The notes below the pieces were generated by a model. That model did not search any database, was not told the DNA's origin, and worked only from the letters and a program-made list of their open reading frames with translations. Positions 23,910-31,023 of a DNA stretch of 50,415 bases are shown piece after piece; positions within the stretch are counted from its first letter, which is position 1, and every line of letters begins with the position of its first letter. The DNA lies in the IMG/VR virus record IMGVR_UViG_3300037840_000265, positions 1-50,415 of that record. One strand, written 5' to 3'. The position numbers and the translations under genes are program-made. The stretch comes from a virus.

Positions 23910-24179
23910 CTACAGCGACTCCCCCATGAACTCCGTAATCCCAGCCGCCCGTGCAATTTCTCTCACCGGCGCTCCGCTAGCGCTGGCGATCTGCCCAAGT
24001 GTGATCGCCGGGCCACCCGCCCCTCCCTGGCAGGCGATCCATGCTGACAGATCCGCCTGCCGCCGGAAGTCAGGCAGCAGGCTGTCGATCAGGGATTGCG
24101 TGGCCTCCTGTCTAGACAGGAGGCCGTCCAGGTCCCCGCGGTAGCCGCTCTGGCGGCAATATTGCGCAAACGTCGTCAT
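23910..24179 (-). CDS. Accessory-array protein f, possible HTH
   Basis: An 89-aa helical protein. The C-terminal ITLGQIASASGAPVREIARAA could be a helix-turn-helix; the N-terminal half is FAQYCRQSGYRGDLDGLLS. It lies behind a type 2 leader. DNA binding is only a suggestion. Confidence 0.6.
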   Translation of the reverse strand: MTTFAQYCRQSGYRGDLDGLLSRQEATQSLIDSLLPDFRRQADLSAWIACQGGAGGPAITLGQIASASGAPVREIARAAGITEFMGESL

Positions 24180-24300
24180 CGTCTCATCTCCCTTTCTGCC
24201 GGCCCCGCGGGGGCCGTGGTTCGTTCGTCAGGACCCGGCCGGGGCGCGACTCCCGGAAGACGCTGCGGGTCAGGGCCGCCGGTGGGCACGGCCCAGGGGG
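24180..24300 (-). repeat. Array leaders, type 2 next to a type 1 copy
   Basis: The type 2 module (CGGCCCC / GGGGCCG stem, then GCAGAAAGGGAGATGAGACG before the ATG) lies at 24180-24220. A type 1-like hairpin (GGGCCG / CGGCCC) lies at about 24272-24300, with no gene between them. This may be the scar of a lost cassette. Confidence 0.6.
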
Positions 24301-24305
24301 GGGGG

Positions 24306-24518
24306 CTAGTACCGCCGCGAGTGCGGCGGCAGGGGCACCGCAGCCCCCAGCCGGCACTCTGCGGCCGGAAACGTCAGGGGGAAGGGTTCCCCCTCGGGCA
24401 CGATTTCTACCGACGCCGGCACAGCCGGCAGGCCACAGCGGCGCGGCCGGCTAGCCGACATGGACCACAATTCACCCACCGTATTGGTGGGTAGGTGCAC
24501 GATCTGATCTTCCCTCAT
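24306..24518 (-). CDS. Accessory-array protein g
   Basis: A 70-aa protein, MREDQIVHLPTNTVGELWSM, with a beta segment SVEIVPEGEPFPLTFPA. It lies behind a type 2 leader. No family recognised. Confidence 0.55.
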   Translation of the reverse strand: MREDQIVHLPTNTVGELWSMSASRPRRCGLPAVPASVEIVPEGEPFPLTFPAAECRLGAAVPLPPHSRRY

Positions 24519-24556
24519 CGTCTCTCTCCCTTTCTGCCGGCCCCGCGGGGGCCGTG
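24519..24556 (-). repeat. Array leader, type 2
   Basis: A CGGCCCC / GGGGCCG stem with GCG-type loop, then GCAGAAAGGGAGAGAGACG before the ATG. Confidence 0.75.
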
Positions 24557-24584
24557 GTTATGGGTGCGGGCGTGCCTCAGGGGG

Positions 24585-24782
24585 TCAACAGGTCTCGCAC
24601 TTCGCATCCCCGGCACGCTCGCCGAGGACAGTGTAAATCTCGGCCGTGAATTTCGCGCCGATGTAATCGGGGATGCGGTCAGGCAGGATCAGCGTCCGGC
24701 CGTCGCCGACAGCAACACGGCCCCCGCGGGCGCCGACGTAAGGGCCGCGCTGGCCCCACAAAAACATAACCTTCTCGTCCAT
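24585..24782 (-). CDS. Accessory-array protein h
   Basis: A 65-aa protein, MDEKVMFLWGQRGPYVGARG, then GRTLILPDRIPDYIGAKF and a C-terminal CETC pair. Beta-rich; function unknown. It lies behind a type 1 leader. Confidence 0.6.
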   Translation of the reverse strand: MDEKVMFLWGQRGPYVGARGGRVAVGDGRTLILPDRIPDYIGAKFTAEIYTVLGERAGDAKCETC

Positions 24783-24836
24783 CGTTTCTCTCCTTCGGGT
24801 TCAGCGGGCCGCCGACGGGCGCGACTCAGGGGGGGG
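24783..24836 (-). repeat. Array leader, type 1 (degraded stem)
   Basis: The same module as at 22591, but the 3' arm reads GCGACTC in place of GCGGCCC on the + strand, so the hairpin is weakened while the AAGGAGAGAAACG part is kept. Confidence 0.65.
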
Positions 24837-24839
24837 TAA

Positions 24840-25088
24840 TTACGATCCTTCGCCGATCACGGAGTGTCGGGACCCGTCCGCCAACTCCACGGTATACCAG
24901 CGCTCGCGACCATTGCGGAGCAGGTTCCCGCGGGCGACGACGCGGGCGGCCTCTTCGCTGAGCACGTCACCATTGAGCGACACGAGGTGCCGCTGGCCTG
25001 ACGCGGCCCGGACATCCCCCTGGCAGTCCTGGTAGACCACCACGTCGATATACCTGGGCGTCGGGGTATAAATTGCATTGTCAGCCAT
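24840..25088 (-). CDS. Accessory-array protein i
   Basis: An 82-aa protein, YIDVVVYQDCQGDVRAASGQ, then LLRNGRERWYTVELADGS. It is a small beta/alpha protein and the first gene after the strong leftward promoter at 25149-25176. It lies behind a type 2 leader. No family recognised. Confidence 0.6.
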   Translation of the reverse strand: MADNAIYTPTPRYIDVVVYQDCQGDVRAASGQRHLVSLNGDVLSEEAARVVARGNLLRNGRERWYTVELADGSRHSVIGEGS

Positions 25089-25130
25089 CGTCTCTCTCCC
25101 TTTCTGCCGGCCCCCGCGGGCCGTGGTTCG
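25089..25130 (-). repeat. Array leader, type 2
   Basis: A CGGCCC / GGGCCG stem (shortened on one side and extended in the loop compared with 24519), then GCAGAAAGGGAGAGAGACG before the ATG. Confidence 0.75.
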
Positions 25131-25148
25131 TTTCGTCCTTACACTTAG

Positions 25149-25176
25149 ATTATCGCACGAGAAAACATAAAGTCAA
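25149..25176 (-). promoter_or_regulatory. Leftward sigma70-type promoter of the accessory array
   Basis: On the - strand, TTGACT is followed after 16 bp by GATAAT in an AT-rich stretch, upstream of all array genes from 25088 leftwards. The stretch 25131-25230 holds no gene. Confidence 0.7.
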
Positions 25177-25230
25177 GGACTATTTTGTTTTTGTCCAGAA
25201 GTCGTTACGCGATATATATTTGCGTGTGCG

Positions 25231-25455
25231 TTACCGTTTCCGTTTACGGCGCCGGACCGGTGAAAATCCGGGAACTCGGCCCACCGGCCGGCGCCGGGGC
25301 AGGTAATCGTCCAGGTCGGCGCGAGTAATCAACAGGTCCCGGCCGTGGTGTTGCCCGCGCAGCTCGCCAGCGGACACGAGTTGCCGCACACGGGCTGGCG
25401 TTACCTCCAGGATCGCAGCTGCCTGGGCCGTGGTCAGATAGATAGGTGTGTCCAT
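25231..25455 (-). CDS. Excisionase/MerR-like HTH DNA-binding protein
   Basis: A 74-aa protein. LTTAQAAAILEVTPARVRQL then GELRGQHHGRDLLITRADLDDYL is the winged-helix pattern of HTH_17/excisionase-type regulators. The Arg-rich tail (RRRKRKR) adds DNA affinity. The ATG is 6 nt from the -10 box, so the mRNA is probably leaderless. A palindrome lies inside the promoter. It probably controls itself and perhaps the array to its left. Confidence 0.8.
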   Translation of the reverse strand: MDTPIYLTTAQAAAILEVTPARVRQLVSAGELRGQHHGRDLLITRADLDDYLPRRRPVGRVPGFSPVRRRKRKR

Positions 25456-25461
25456 GCCGTA

Positions 25462-25490
25462 ATACTATCGCCAGCGATACCGCCCGTCAA
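25462..25490 (-). promoter_or_regulatory. Promoter and operator of the HTH gene
   Basis: TTGACG (25485-25490), 17 bp and TAGTAT (25462-25467) on the - strand. An inverted repeat TATCGC-CA-GCGATA (25466-25479) occupies the spacer, a typical repressor site. The rest of 25456-25592 shows no gene. Confidence 0.7.
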
Positions 25491-25592
25491 CAGTAACGCG
25501 CGGCGGGACGATTGCCAGGTCGGTAGGTGTCGAGAGGGGAAACGCGCGAACGCGCAGAGACGTGACGGCCGAGACGTGATTTGCGACGTGTG

Positions 25593-25817
25593 CTATCCGT
25601 TATTTACTTCGGCCGTGCCAACCGCCGTCCCGTGGTGGAAGTGCTCGTTCATCCCCACCCACTTGACCGCGTGCCCGCACGTGAAGCTGATCTCCACCCG
25701 CACGCGGCCAGTCCGCTCGGTGCGCAGCTGCTGCGCCGCCTCGTCCGCCAAGTGCCGCACGACTTCGTTCAAGATTTGCTCAGTCTGCTGCCGGCGCTTG
25801 TCCGCCATTTCCTTCAT
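25593..25817 (-). CDS. Small protein with CGH motif
   Basis: A 74-aa protein. An N-terminal helix (MADKRRQQTEQILNEVVRHL) is followed by strands VRVEISFTCGHAVKWVG and a His-rich end. GGAG lies before the ATG. It overlaps the end of the acidic protein gene upstream by 38 nt. The function is unknown. Confidence 0.6.
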   Translation of the reverse strand: MKEMADKRRQQTEQILNEVVRHLADEAAQQLRTERTGRVRVEISFTCGHAVKWVGMNEHFHHGTAVGTAEVNNG

Positions 25818-25929
25818 CGTCACTCTCCGTTGGCACAAAATCCACCAGCAGGCCGTCTACCTCAAACGCCTCGCCCTCGAAAATCTCAGGCAACAACGGC
25901 TCATCATCGTTTTCGTCTGGGTCACTCAT
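25780..25929 (-). CDS. Small acidic protein
   Basis: A 49-aa, very acidic protein (MSDPDENDDEPLLPEIF). Its ATG overlaps the stop of the metallopeptidase gene as ATGA, so it is translated by coupling. Acidity of this kind is common in DNA mimics and chaperones; no function is proven. Confidence 0.55.
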   Translation of the reverse strand: MSDPDENDDEPLLPEIFEGEAFEVDGLLVDFVPTESDDEGNGGQAPAAD

Positions 25930-27410
25930 TGCATCAGTCCCTCGCTCCGCCACACCGCCGTACACTGCGGAAATTTCTGGGCCAACACTTCGGGCCGACT
26001 CGCGGTGTGGACTACCCGCGAGAATTCCGCGAACCCCTCCAAGGCGTTCTGCTGGCCGTATTTCGAGAGTGTCACTTTATCGCCGGCAATCTCGCTTTTC
26101 CACGCCGCCTGCCAGGCCGGCGTGTCGCTGATGCGCTCGCCCGTCGCCCCGTCAATGGCGTGGCCGAATTCATGGGCGTAGACGTAAGCGGCCGGCATCT
26201 CCTTGCCCGCATCCTTCCCGGCCGTGATCGGTTGGCCGCCGTCGCCGCTGAACGTACCGGTATCCCAGCGGAACGCGCCGGCGGCAGCGCGGCCAGAAGC
26301 GCCAATCGCCGCGAACGCCGGAGACCGCTCGGCAATCGCCGCCGTGAGTTCTTTCGGGCTCGCGTAGAATTGGTACTCCTTGACGGCCTGATGGACTTTC
26401 TCCAGCGCCTTCGGCGTCATACGGTCCGTAACCTGCTTCACCGCATCGCCGTACTGCTTGCGCTGTACGTCTGTCAGGCCGGGAGCGCTTTGTGCGGCAG
26501 CCGTTGCCTTAGCGACGATGGTTGCACGGGTGGCGTCAGCGGTGATGTCGCTACCTGAGCCGCCGCCAGAACTGCCACAGGAAGTAAACCGGCCACCGCC
26601 AGACGTGCCCGCCTCAACGCGGCAGACTTCACCCGCCTTCGCCGTCGTGACGCCGAGCCAACCGCGAACCTCGCTCTCCTCCGGTAACGGCCAGTCCACC
26701 CCGAGCCCGTCCCGCAACGCCCGCATCGCCTCAAGGTTCGCCGCGACAAGATCAGCAGTGTCGCCAGATTCAGAGTTAGTTTCTCCCTTACTCAATATCC
26801 CACGCGCTTGAAGGATTGCTTTGGTGGCCCCCCAGGCGACCAGCTTCGCCACCGTGAAAGTCGCCGGCATCGGCTGGAACTCTTGTACTACCTGCTTGAG
26901 CAACCACTCCTCCATCGGGTGCGAGGCCATGCCACCCGCCGCAGTGGTTGCCAGCGCCTGGAGCCGATCGCGCTGCGACAGGGCGAGTTGGCCACCGCGT
27001 TCGATAGCGGCCGTGGCCGTGGCGCCCATCTTGGCAACAGCGGCGATAACGGCCGTGTTGATCCGCGAGACAAGGCCGGGGTCAGCGGTGATTGAGGCAG
27101 GAGAAGATTCTCCGCCAGCGCCGCCGCACGGGATGTACTGGCCACCGTCGGGTTGACCGGCGGGAACGCGGCACGCTTCTGCCGCTTTCGTTTCCTTTGG
27201 AGTCACCGTCGCCGGATCTGCGTCTTGGCCACCGACAAGGCAAACGTGAATTTCCGCATGTTCGTCGGTTGCCGGCACGGTCCACTCGACTAACTCCCCT
27301 TCAAGGTCATCATCACCCTCATATTCATAAGGATCCATGTCGAGTTCTTGATCCTGCGTCAATTGCTCGTTCCAACCACGGCGCTTGGCCGTCACCACCC
27401 TAGCAGCCAT
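25926..27410 (-). CDS. Virion-associated HExxH metallopeptidase
   Basis: A 494-aa protein with two copies of a motif of the form CRVxAGxxxGGxxxxC (about residues 80-95 and 270-285). The C-terminal domain has YAHEFGHAIDGATG (about residue 405) and NALEGFAEFSRVV further on, where the Glu may be the third zinc ligand, as in lethal-factor-like (ATLF) peptidases found beside phage Mu F proteins. The N-terminal part has a helical region. It follows the Mu F-like gene with an 11-nt overlap, so it is likely packaged or injected; that is inference. GGAG lies before the ATG. Confidence 0.75.
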   Translation of the reverse strand: MAARVVTAKRRGWNEQLTQDQELDMDPYEYEGDDDLEGELVEWTVPATDEHAEIHVCLVGGQDADPATVTPKETKAAEACRVPAGQPDGGQYIPCGGAGGESSPASITADPGLVSRINTAVIAAVAKMGATATAAIERGGQLALSQRDRLQALATTAAGGMASHPMEEWLLKQVVQEFQPMPATFTVAKLVAWGATKAILQARGILSKGETNSESGDTADLVAANLEAMRALRDGLGVDWPLPEESEVRGWLGVTTAKAGEVCRVEAGTSGGGRFTSCGSSGGGSGSDITADATRATIVAKATAAAQSAPGLTDVQRKQYGDAVKQVTDRMTPKALEKVHQAVKEYQFYASPKELTAAIAERSPAFAAIGASGRAAAGAFRWDTGTFSGDGGQPITAGKDAGKEMPAAYVYAHEFGHAIDGATGERISDTPAWQAAWKSEIAGDKVTLSKYGQQNALEGFAEFSRVVHTASRPEVLAQKFPQCTAVWRSEGLMQ

Positions 27411-29466
27411 GCGAATTCTCCTTTCGCAACCGCTTGTCATTGCGCGAGCGATTCGCCTCAAAGGACTCGGGAATCAGGTTGTGTAATTGATAACCGCCGC
27501 CCTGGCATTTGACGAATATCTTGCCGCGCTCGAATTTCGGATACCCATTAGGGTTTTCTTTGGCGTCGTCAGTCCAGTGCATCTTCTTGCCCGTCCACGG
27601 ACACACAACATAACCGCGTTTATCGCCACCAAACTCCGCGAAGAGGTTGCGGCGCTGTTGACGACGACTGGCTGCGGAACCGCCACGCGACTCACCGCCA
27701 GCACGAGCTTTGCCTTCGCGAGCCAACTGCATTTCCGCGCGGGCTTTTTCGACTTGTTCTTCCGTCGGCACGGGAGCATCCTTTATTTTTTTATTGGCCA
27801 GTTTGCGAGCGGTTGCTTGCTCTTTAACTTCCGCTTTACCACCAGCCTCCGTACTGCAAGATGTGAATTGGCCACCTTCCGAAGAACCAGCAGAAACGCG
27901 GCAGGCGCCGCCCTCTTTCCACCAAAGCGAGTACGCTTTTTCTTGACCCGCCGGCGGTCCCACGGCAATGCCGTACTGGTTAAATTCCTCCCCGTTAACT
28001 CCCGTGTCGTGCCAAGAATCCAGGAAGTCGGCCTCGACAATTATCCGCCGCCCGGCCACCGGGTCGTTCGCCGGATCAACCACAAACACCATGCCGAGTC
28101 CCACGCCGATAACGGTGACGTAATGACCCGAACGCCCGGCCGCTTCCTGTGCCTCGGTGCCCCACGCCTGGACGGCGCAAATCACCGGCCACCCGCGACG
28201 AAAGTAGTCAGCAAGGTCAGCAACGGCCATCTCGGCAGCGATGACTTGCAGACCGCAACGCTTGAGAGCGGTAACGATGCCTGATGGTTCCGTGCCGTCG
28301 CTCTTCGTGGTGCCACACGCCTCTTCCCATGCTTTATCCGTGTCATCAATAGCGTCTGCCGCATCGAAGTAGGTAGCGACAGCACGAGCAACAGCGGCGC
28401 CACACGCGAAGGCGTTCCACTGCTTGATATCAGGAACGTCAATTAACGTTGCCGGTTCATCGCTTGTTGCCGACGCCGCTTTCACTCGTAACCGAAATGC
28501 CTTCTCTTCCGTAGATTCCTTCGCGTCCGGCATTTCATCGGGAGCACGCGAGAGCATCGTGCATCGGCAACGACACCTTTGAGCAGCACTGAAATCAGGA
28601 TCGCCAGGATACATCCCCTCTTCGCCGCCGACAAGGAACGGCTCATCCATCGCAACGATTTGACCGTTCGCTTCGGCGTGATCTTCCCGCGTCGATGCGT
28701 CGTCAATCGCCAACCACTCGCGGCCAGAAACAAGCCCCATTTCGGATAACTTGTTCATGGATTCTAGACTTCCTGCCAGCATAGCCCCGGTAGTTTCCGT
28801 CCTGGCGATATTCTCCGCCCGCGCCTTGCTGCCGTCCGGCCCAAGCGTCTCCTCGATCCGCTCCGCGATCTTGTCGCCCGACTCGCCAGCGTCCAGGCCG
28901 GCCCTCAAGTCCTCCACAATGCCCCGCCGCGTCGTGTCGGCAACGTCGTCCCAATACGGCCTGTCAAGTAGATCGTCAAGCCATTTGTCGATGCGCGACC
29001 GCACATCCGGCGGCAACTTCACGCGCAACGCTTCAAGCTCGTCGCGCGTGTAACTGGAGGTCGTGCGGTCCGTGGGCGCCGCCGTGTCATCCTTTCGCAC
29101 CAGGAAGAGTCGGTGTATTTCCTTCGCCGTCCGCGGACGGCGAAGTTCCCATTCCGCGCGGGCGCCGGCAAGGGCGGTACGGAGTAAAACACCGCGTAGG
29201 CCAGCCTTGAGCGTTGCCGTCCACGCCTCGGGGCCGAAGAGCTGGTCGGCTAGGTCCGAAGGATCGCGGCCAGCGACCTTGATGGTTCGCAGGCGGTCCC
29301 CGACCTGTTCCGCCGCGACGGCAAAGACGGCCTGCACGTCGGCCGCCATGGCACGCTCGGCCGCAGCGTGGGCCTTGAGCCAAATCGTGACGAGGGCCTT
29401 GTCGCCGAGGACCTTGGCGTAACAGCGGTACGTGCCGGGAGCGGTGGTAGCGAGAAGTGCGGTCAT
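27400..29466 (-). CDS. Mu F-like head morphogenesis protein fused to C39-like peptidase and HNH domains
   Basis: A 688-aa protein. Residues about 100-320 are Mu F-like: ARAENIARTETTGAMLAGS, EWLAIDDASTREDHAEANGQ and FSAAQRCRCRC. Residues about 350-520 look like a C39-type papain-fold peptidase: DIKQWNAFACGAAVARAV with the candidate Cys, and GHYVTVIGVGLGMVFVVDP with His and Asp. Next is GGACRVSAGSSEGGQFTSC, a motif shared with the neighbouring metallopeptidase. The C-terminal 90 residues are HNH-like: VCPWTGKKMHW, then KFERGKIFVKCQGGGYQL and HNLIPESFEANRSRND. Mu F proteins sit at the portal vertex; the extra domains may be delivered into the cell. Confidence 0.85.
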   Translation of the reverse strand: MTALLATTAPGTYRCYAKVLGDKALVTIWLKAHAAAERAMAADVQAVFAVAAEQVGDRLRTIKVAGRDPSDLADQLFGPEAWTATLKAGLRGVLLRTALAGARAEWELRRPRTAKEIHRLFLVRKDDTAAPTDRTTSSYTRDELEALRVKLPPDVRSRIDKWLDDLLDRPYWDDVADTTRRGIVEDLRAGLDAGESGDKIAERIEETLGPDGSKARAENIARTETTGAMLAGSLESMNKLSEMGLVSGREWLAIDDASTREDHAEANGQIVAMDEPFLVGGEEGMYPGDPDFSAAQRCRCRCTMLSRAPDEMPDAKESTEEKAFRLRVKAASATSDEPATLIDVPDIKQWNAFACGAAVARAVATYFDAADAIDDTDKAWEEACGTTKSDGTEPSGIVTALKRCGLQVIAAEMAVADLADYFRRGWPVICAVQAWGTEAQEAAGRSGHYVTVIGVGLGMVFVVDPANDPVAGRRIIVEADFLDSWHDTGVNGEEFNQYGIAVGPPAGQEKAYSLWWKEGGACRVSAGSSEGGQFTSCSTEAGGKAEVKEQATARKLANKKIKDAPVPTEEQVEKARAEMQLAREGKARAGGESRGGSAASRRQQRRNLFAEFGGDKRGYVVCPWTGKKMHWTDDAKENPNGYPKFERGKIFVKCQGGGYQLHNLIPESFEANRSRNDKRLRKENSHGC

Positions 29467-29675
29467 TTTAACCTGTACGCATCGCATCCAAACGGCCGAC
29501 CTAAAACAGACGAAATTGCCGTGCATGTCGAGCAAGGCCGTTTCGACCAAGAGTGCATGTCGTGTTCGAGAAGCGTAAGAGCGGCAACCAACCGCACTTC
29601 CTGTGAAGCGTCCGGCGACCGCGCTGCCTTGGCGTCGGCTTCGTAATCCGCAGATGTGACGTACCTAGCTGCCAT
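29463..29675 (-). CDS. Small protein coupled to the Mu F-like gene
   Basis: A 70-aa protein: helical N-terminus (SADYEADAKAARSPD), a CSTCTAI pair and a C-terminal Cys. Its TGA overlaps the ATG of the Mu F-like gene. The function is unknown. Confidence 0.6.
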   Translation of the reverse strand: MAARYVTSADYEADAKAARSPDASQEVRLVAALTLLEHDMHSWSKRPCSTCTAISSVLGRPFGCDAYRLK

Positions 29676-29698
29676 TTCACACGATCCTCAAAATGCGG

Positions 29699-29950
29699 TC
29701 ATGTATACTCTTCAAAACAACCGCAGACTGGGCAACCTGACGAACAGCCTTTGCATGTCACAAAACTGCCATGGCGACACGTCGGAGCGTGAGACAGAAA
29801 ACCATCAGTAGTTCCGCCAAACGTCCTGTCACCAATAGACACCTTGCCACACGAGATGCAAACGAGCCCAGGTAGAGCGGGCGGTTTAGGCTCTGGAGGT
29901 GTGCCAAGTGTCGCCAGTAAGAGACCAGTTTGTCTTTGTTCGATGTACAT
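29699..29950 (-). CDS. Small double zinc-ribbon protein
   Basis: An 83-aa protein with CISCG near residue 31 and C-terminal CKGC...CPVCGC, a metal-binding arrangement. Its ATG abuts the preceding stop. No family recognised. Confidence 0.65.
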   Translation of the reverse strand: MYIEQRQTGLLLATLGTPPEPKPPALPGLVCISCGKVSIGDRTFGGTTDGFLSHAPTCRHGSFVTCKGCSSGCPVCGCFEEYT

Positions 29951-30166
29951 TTATGATTGTTTGACGGTAACGGTGCGATCTTCCTTTTCTTCCGCGACTT
30001 GCATCAAGATCGGTTCACCGTTCGTTGGACACGGCGCCCAGAACGTCCAACCGTCATACGTTGGCTGTGTTAATGGCTCGAAACGTAGCTTAATGTGATT
30101 GTTGCCACATCTGGCGCAGTTGGTAACGTCGATGACGGCAGCTTTGACAAGGGCAGGTTCATCCAT
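29951..30166 (-). CDS. Small CxRCG protein
   Basis: A 71-aa protein, MDEPALVKAAVIDVTNCARCG, then NHIKLRFEPLT and THWAxCP-like WTFWAPCPTNGEPILM, a pattern seen in small phage metal-binding proteins. I chose the ATG at 30166 with AGGAGT directly upstream; a GTG at 30235 with GGAG would add 23 residues. Confidence 0.65.
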   Translation of the reverse strand: MDEPALVKAAVIDVTNCARCGNNHIKLRFEPLTQPTYDGWTFWAPCPTNGEPILMQVAEEKEDRTVTVKQS

Positions 30167-30266
30167 TGGAACTCCTGGTTGATTGTGTATTTGGCGCAAC
30201 AATTCGTTTAGGTCGTCAAACCGCTCACCAGCCACGTTACTACTCCACAAATCTCGGCCAGAGCAA

Positions 30267-30602
30267 TCAATGAGGACGGTCGCGTTTTCCTTCCTTAAAT
30301 GGCGGCGGTCTCAAATCAGGATGAGGCTTGTGAACAGGTAGTCTTACATCCCTGGATGGAACATGGGGAAGTCCACCGGACTCGCGAACCTGATTGATCG
30401 TTTCGCCAGAAAATCCGTCCTTATGAAGCCGCGCCTTCCAACGGTCGATCAACTCAAAGAGTATCTTGCGAGCCGGTTCATCGTCACGAAGAAAGTGCTG
30501 CTTGTTTAGCTCCAGCGTGGCGATCATCTCGCACGCAAGGTCAATGACCCGCTGACACTTGACTTCCAGACCGCCGACCTGATCCGCTAACGTGAGTGCC
30601 AT
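30267..30602 (-). CDS. Hypothetical protein
   Basis: A 111-aa helical protein (VKCQRVIDLACEMIATLELN, ILFELIDRWKARLHKDG) with a Pro/Arg-rich tail. AAGGAG lies before the ATG. No family recognised. Confidence 0.6.
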   Translation of the reverse strand: MALTLADQVGGLEVKCQRVIDLACEMIATLELNKQHFLRDDEPARKILFELIDRWKARLHKDGFSGETINQVRESGGLPHVPSRDVRLPVHKPHPDLRPPPFKEGKRDRPH

Positions 30603-30617
30603 CACGCCACTCCTTTG

Positions 30618-30836
30618 CTAACCACGACGATGTACAACTGGAGAACCGTCAATAGTCCTACCAAGCTGACGAAATGCAACACGTGCAGCAACCATATCTT
30701 GCAAACGATGAACAAGGCGACGAAAATCATCCTGATCTTCAATGTGCTGCACTGGCAACGAACAAAACATATCGTTCACTTTGCCGAGATGCTCAAGTAA
30801 GGAAACCTCAGCATTTGTTGCTTCTGGCTCTCTCAT
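30618..30836 (-). CDS. Hypothetical protein
   Basis: A 72-aa helical protein (EVSLLEHLGKVNDMFCSLPV, DDFRRLVHRLQDMVAA). The ATG follows GGGAGTGGCGTG, the same context as the next gene's start, and overlaps the previous stop. The function is unknown. Confidence 0.6.
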   Translation of the reverse strand: MREPEATNAEVSLLEHLGKVNDMFCSLPVQHIEDQDDFRRLVHRLQDMVAARVAFRQLGRTIDGSPVVHRRG

Positions 30837-31021
30837 CACGCCACTCCCTTATTTTCTGGCAACTGCTTCCCGCAGAACGGACAGAACCGCACATTGACGT
30901 AGCTGTCCTGTTCAAGGTACATCTGCCAACCATCCGTAGTGCCATCGGCAAAGCTAGCTGACTTCCACAGGATAGATACGCTCCCGTCGTAACAACAATC
31001 TGGCCTGACAACAGGTTCCAT
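30836..31021 (-). CDS. Small CPFCG zinc-binding protein
   Basis: A 61-aa protein: beta strands with EPVVRPDCCYDG and a C-terminal RFCPFCGKQLPE, a knuckle typical of small phage zinc proteins. It lies directly after the portal gene. Confidence 0.65.
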   Translation of the reverse strand: MEPVVRPDCCYDGSVSILWKSASFADGTTDGWQMYLEQDSYVNVRFCPFCGKQLPENKGVA

Positions 31022-31023
31022 GG

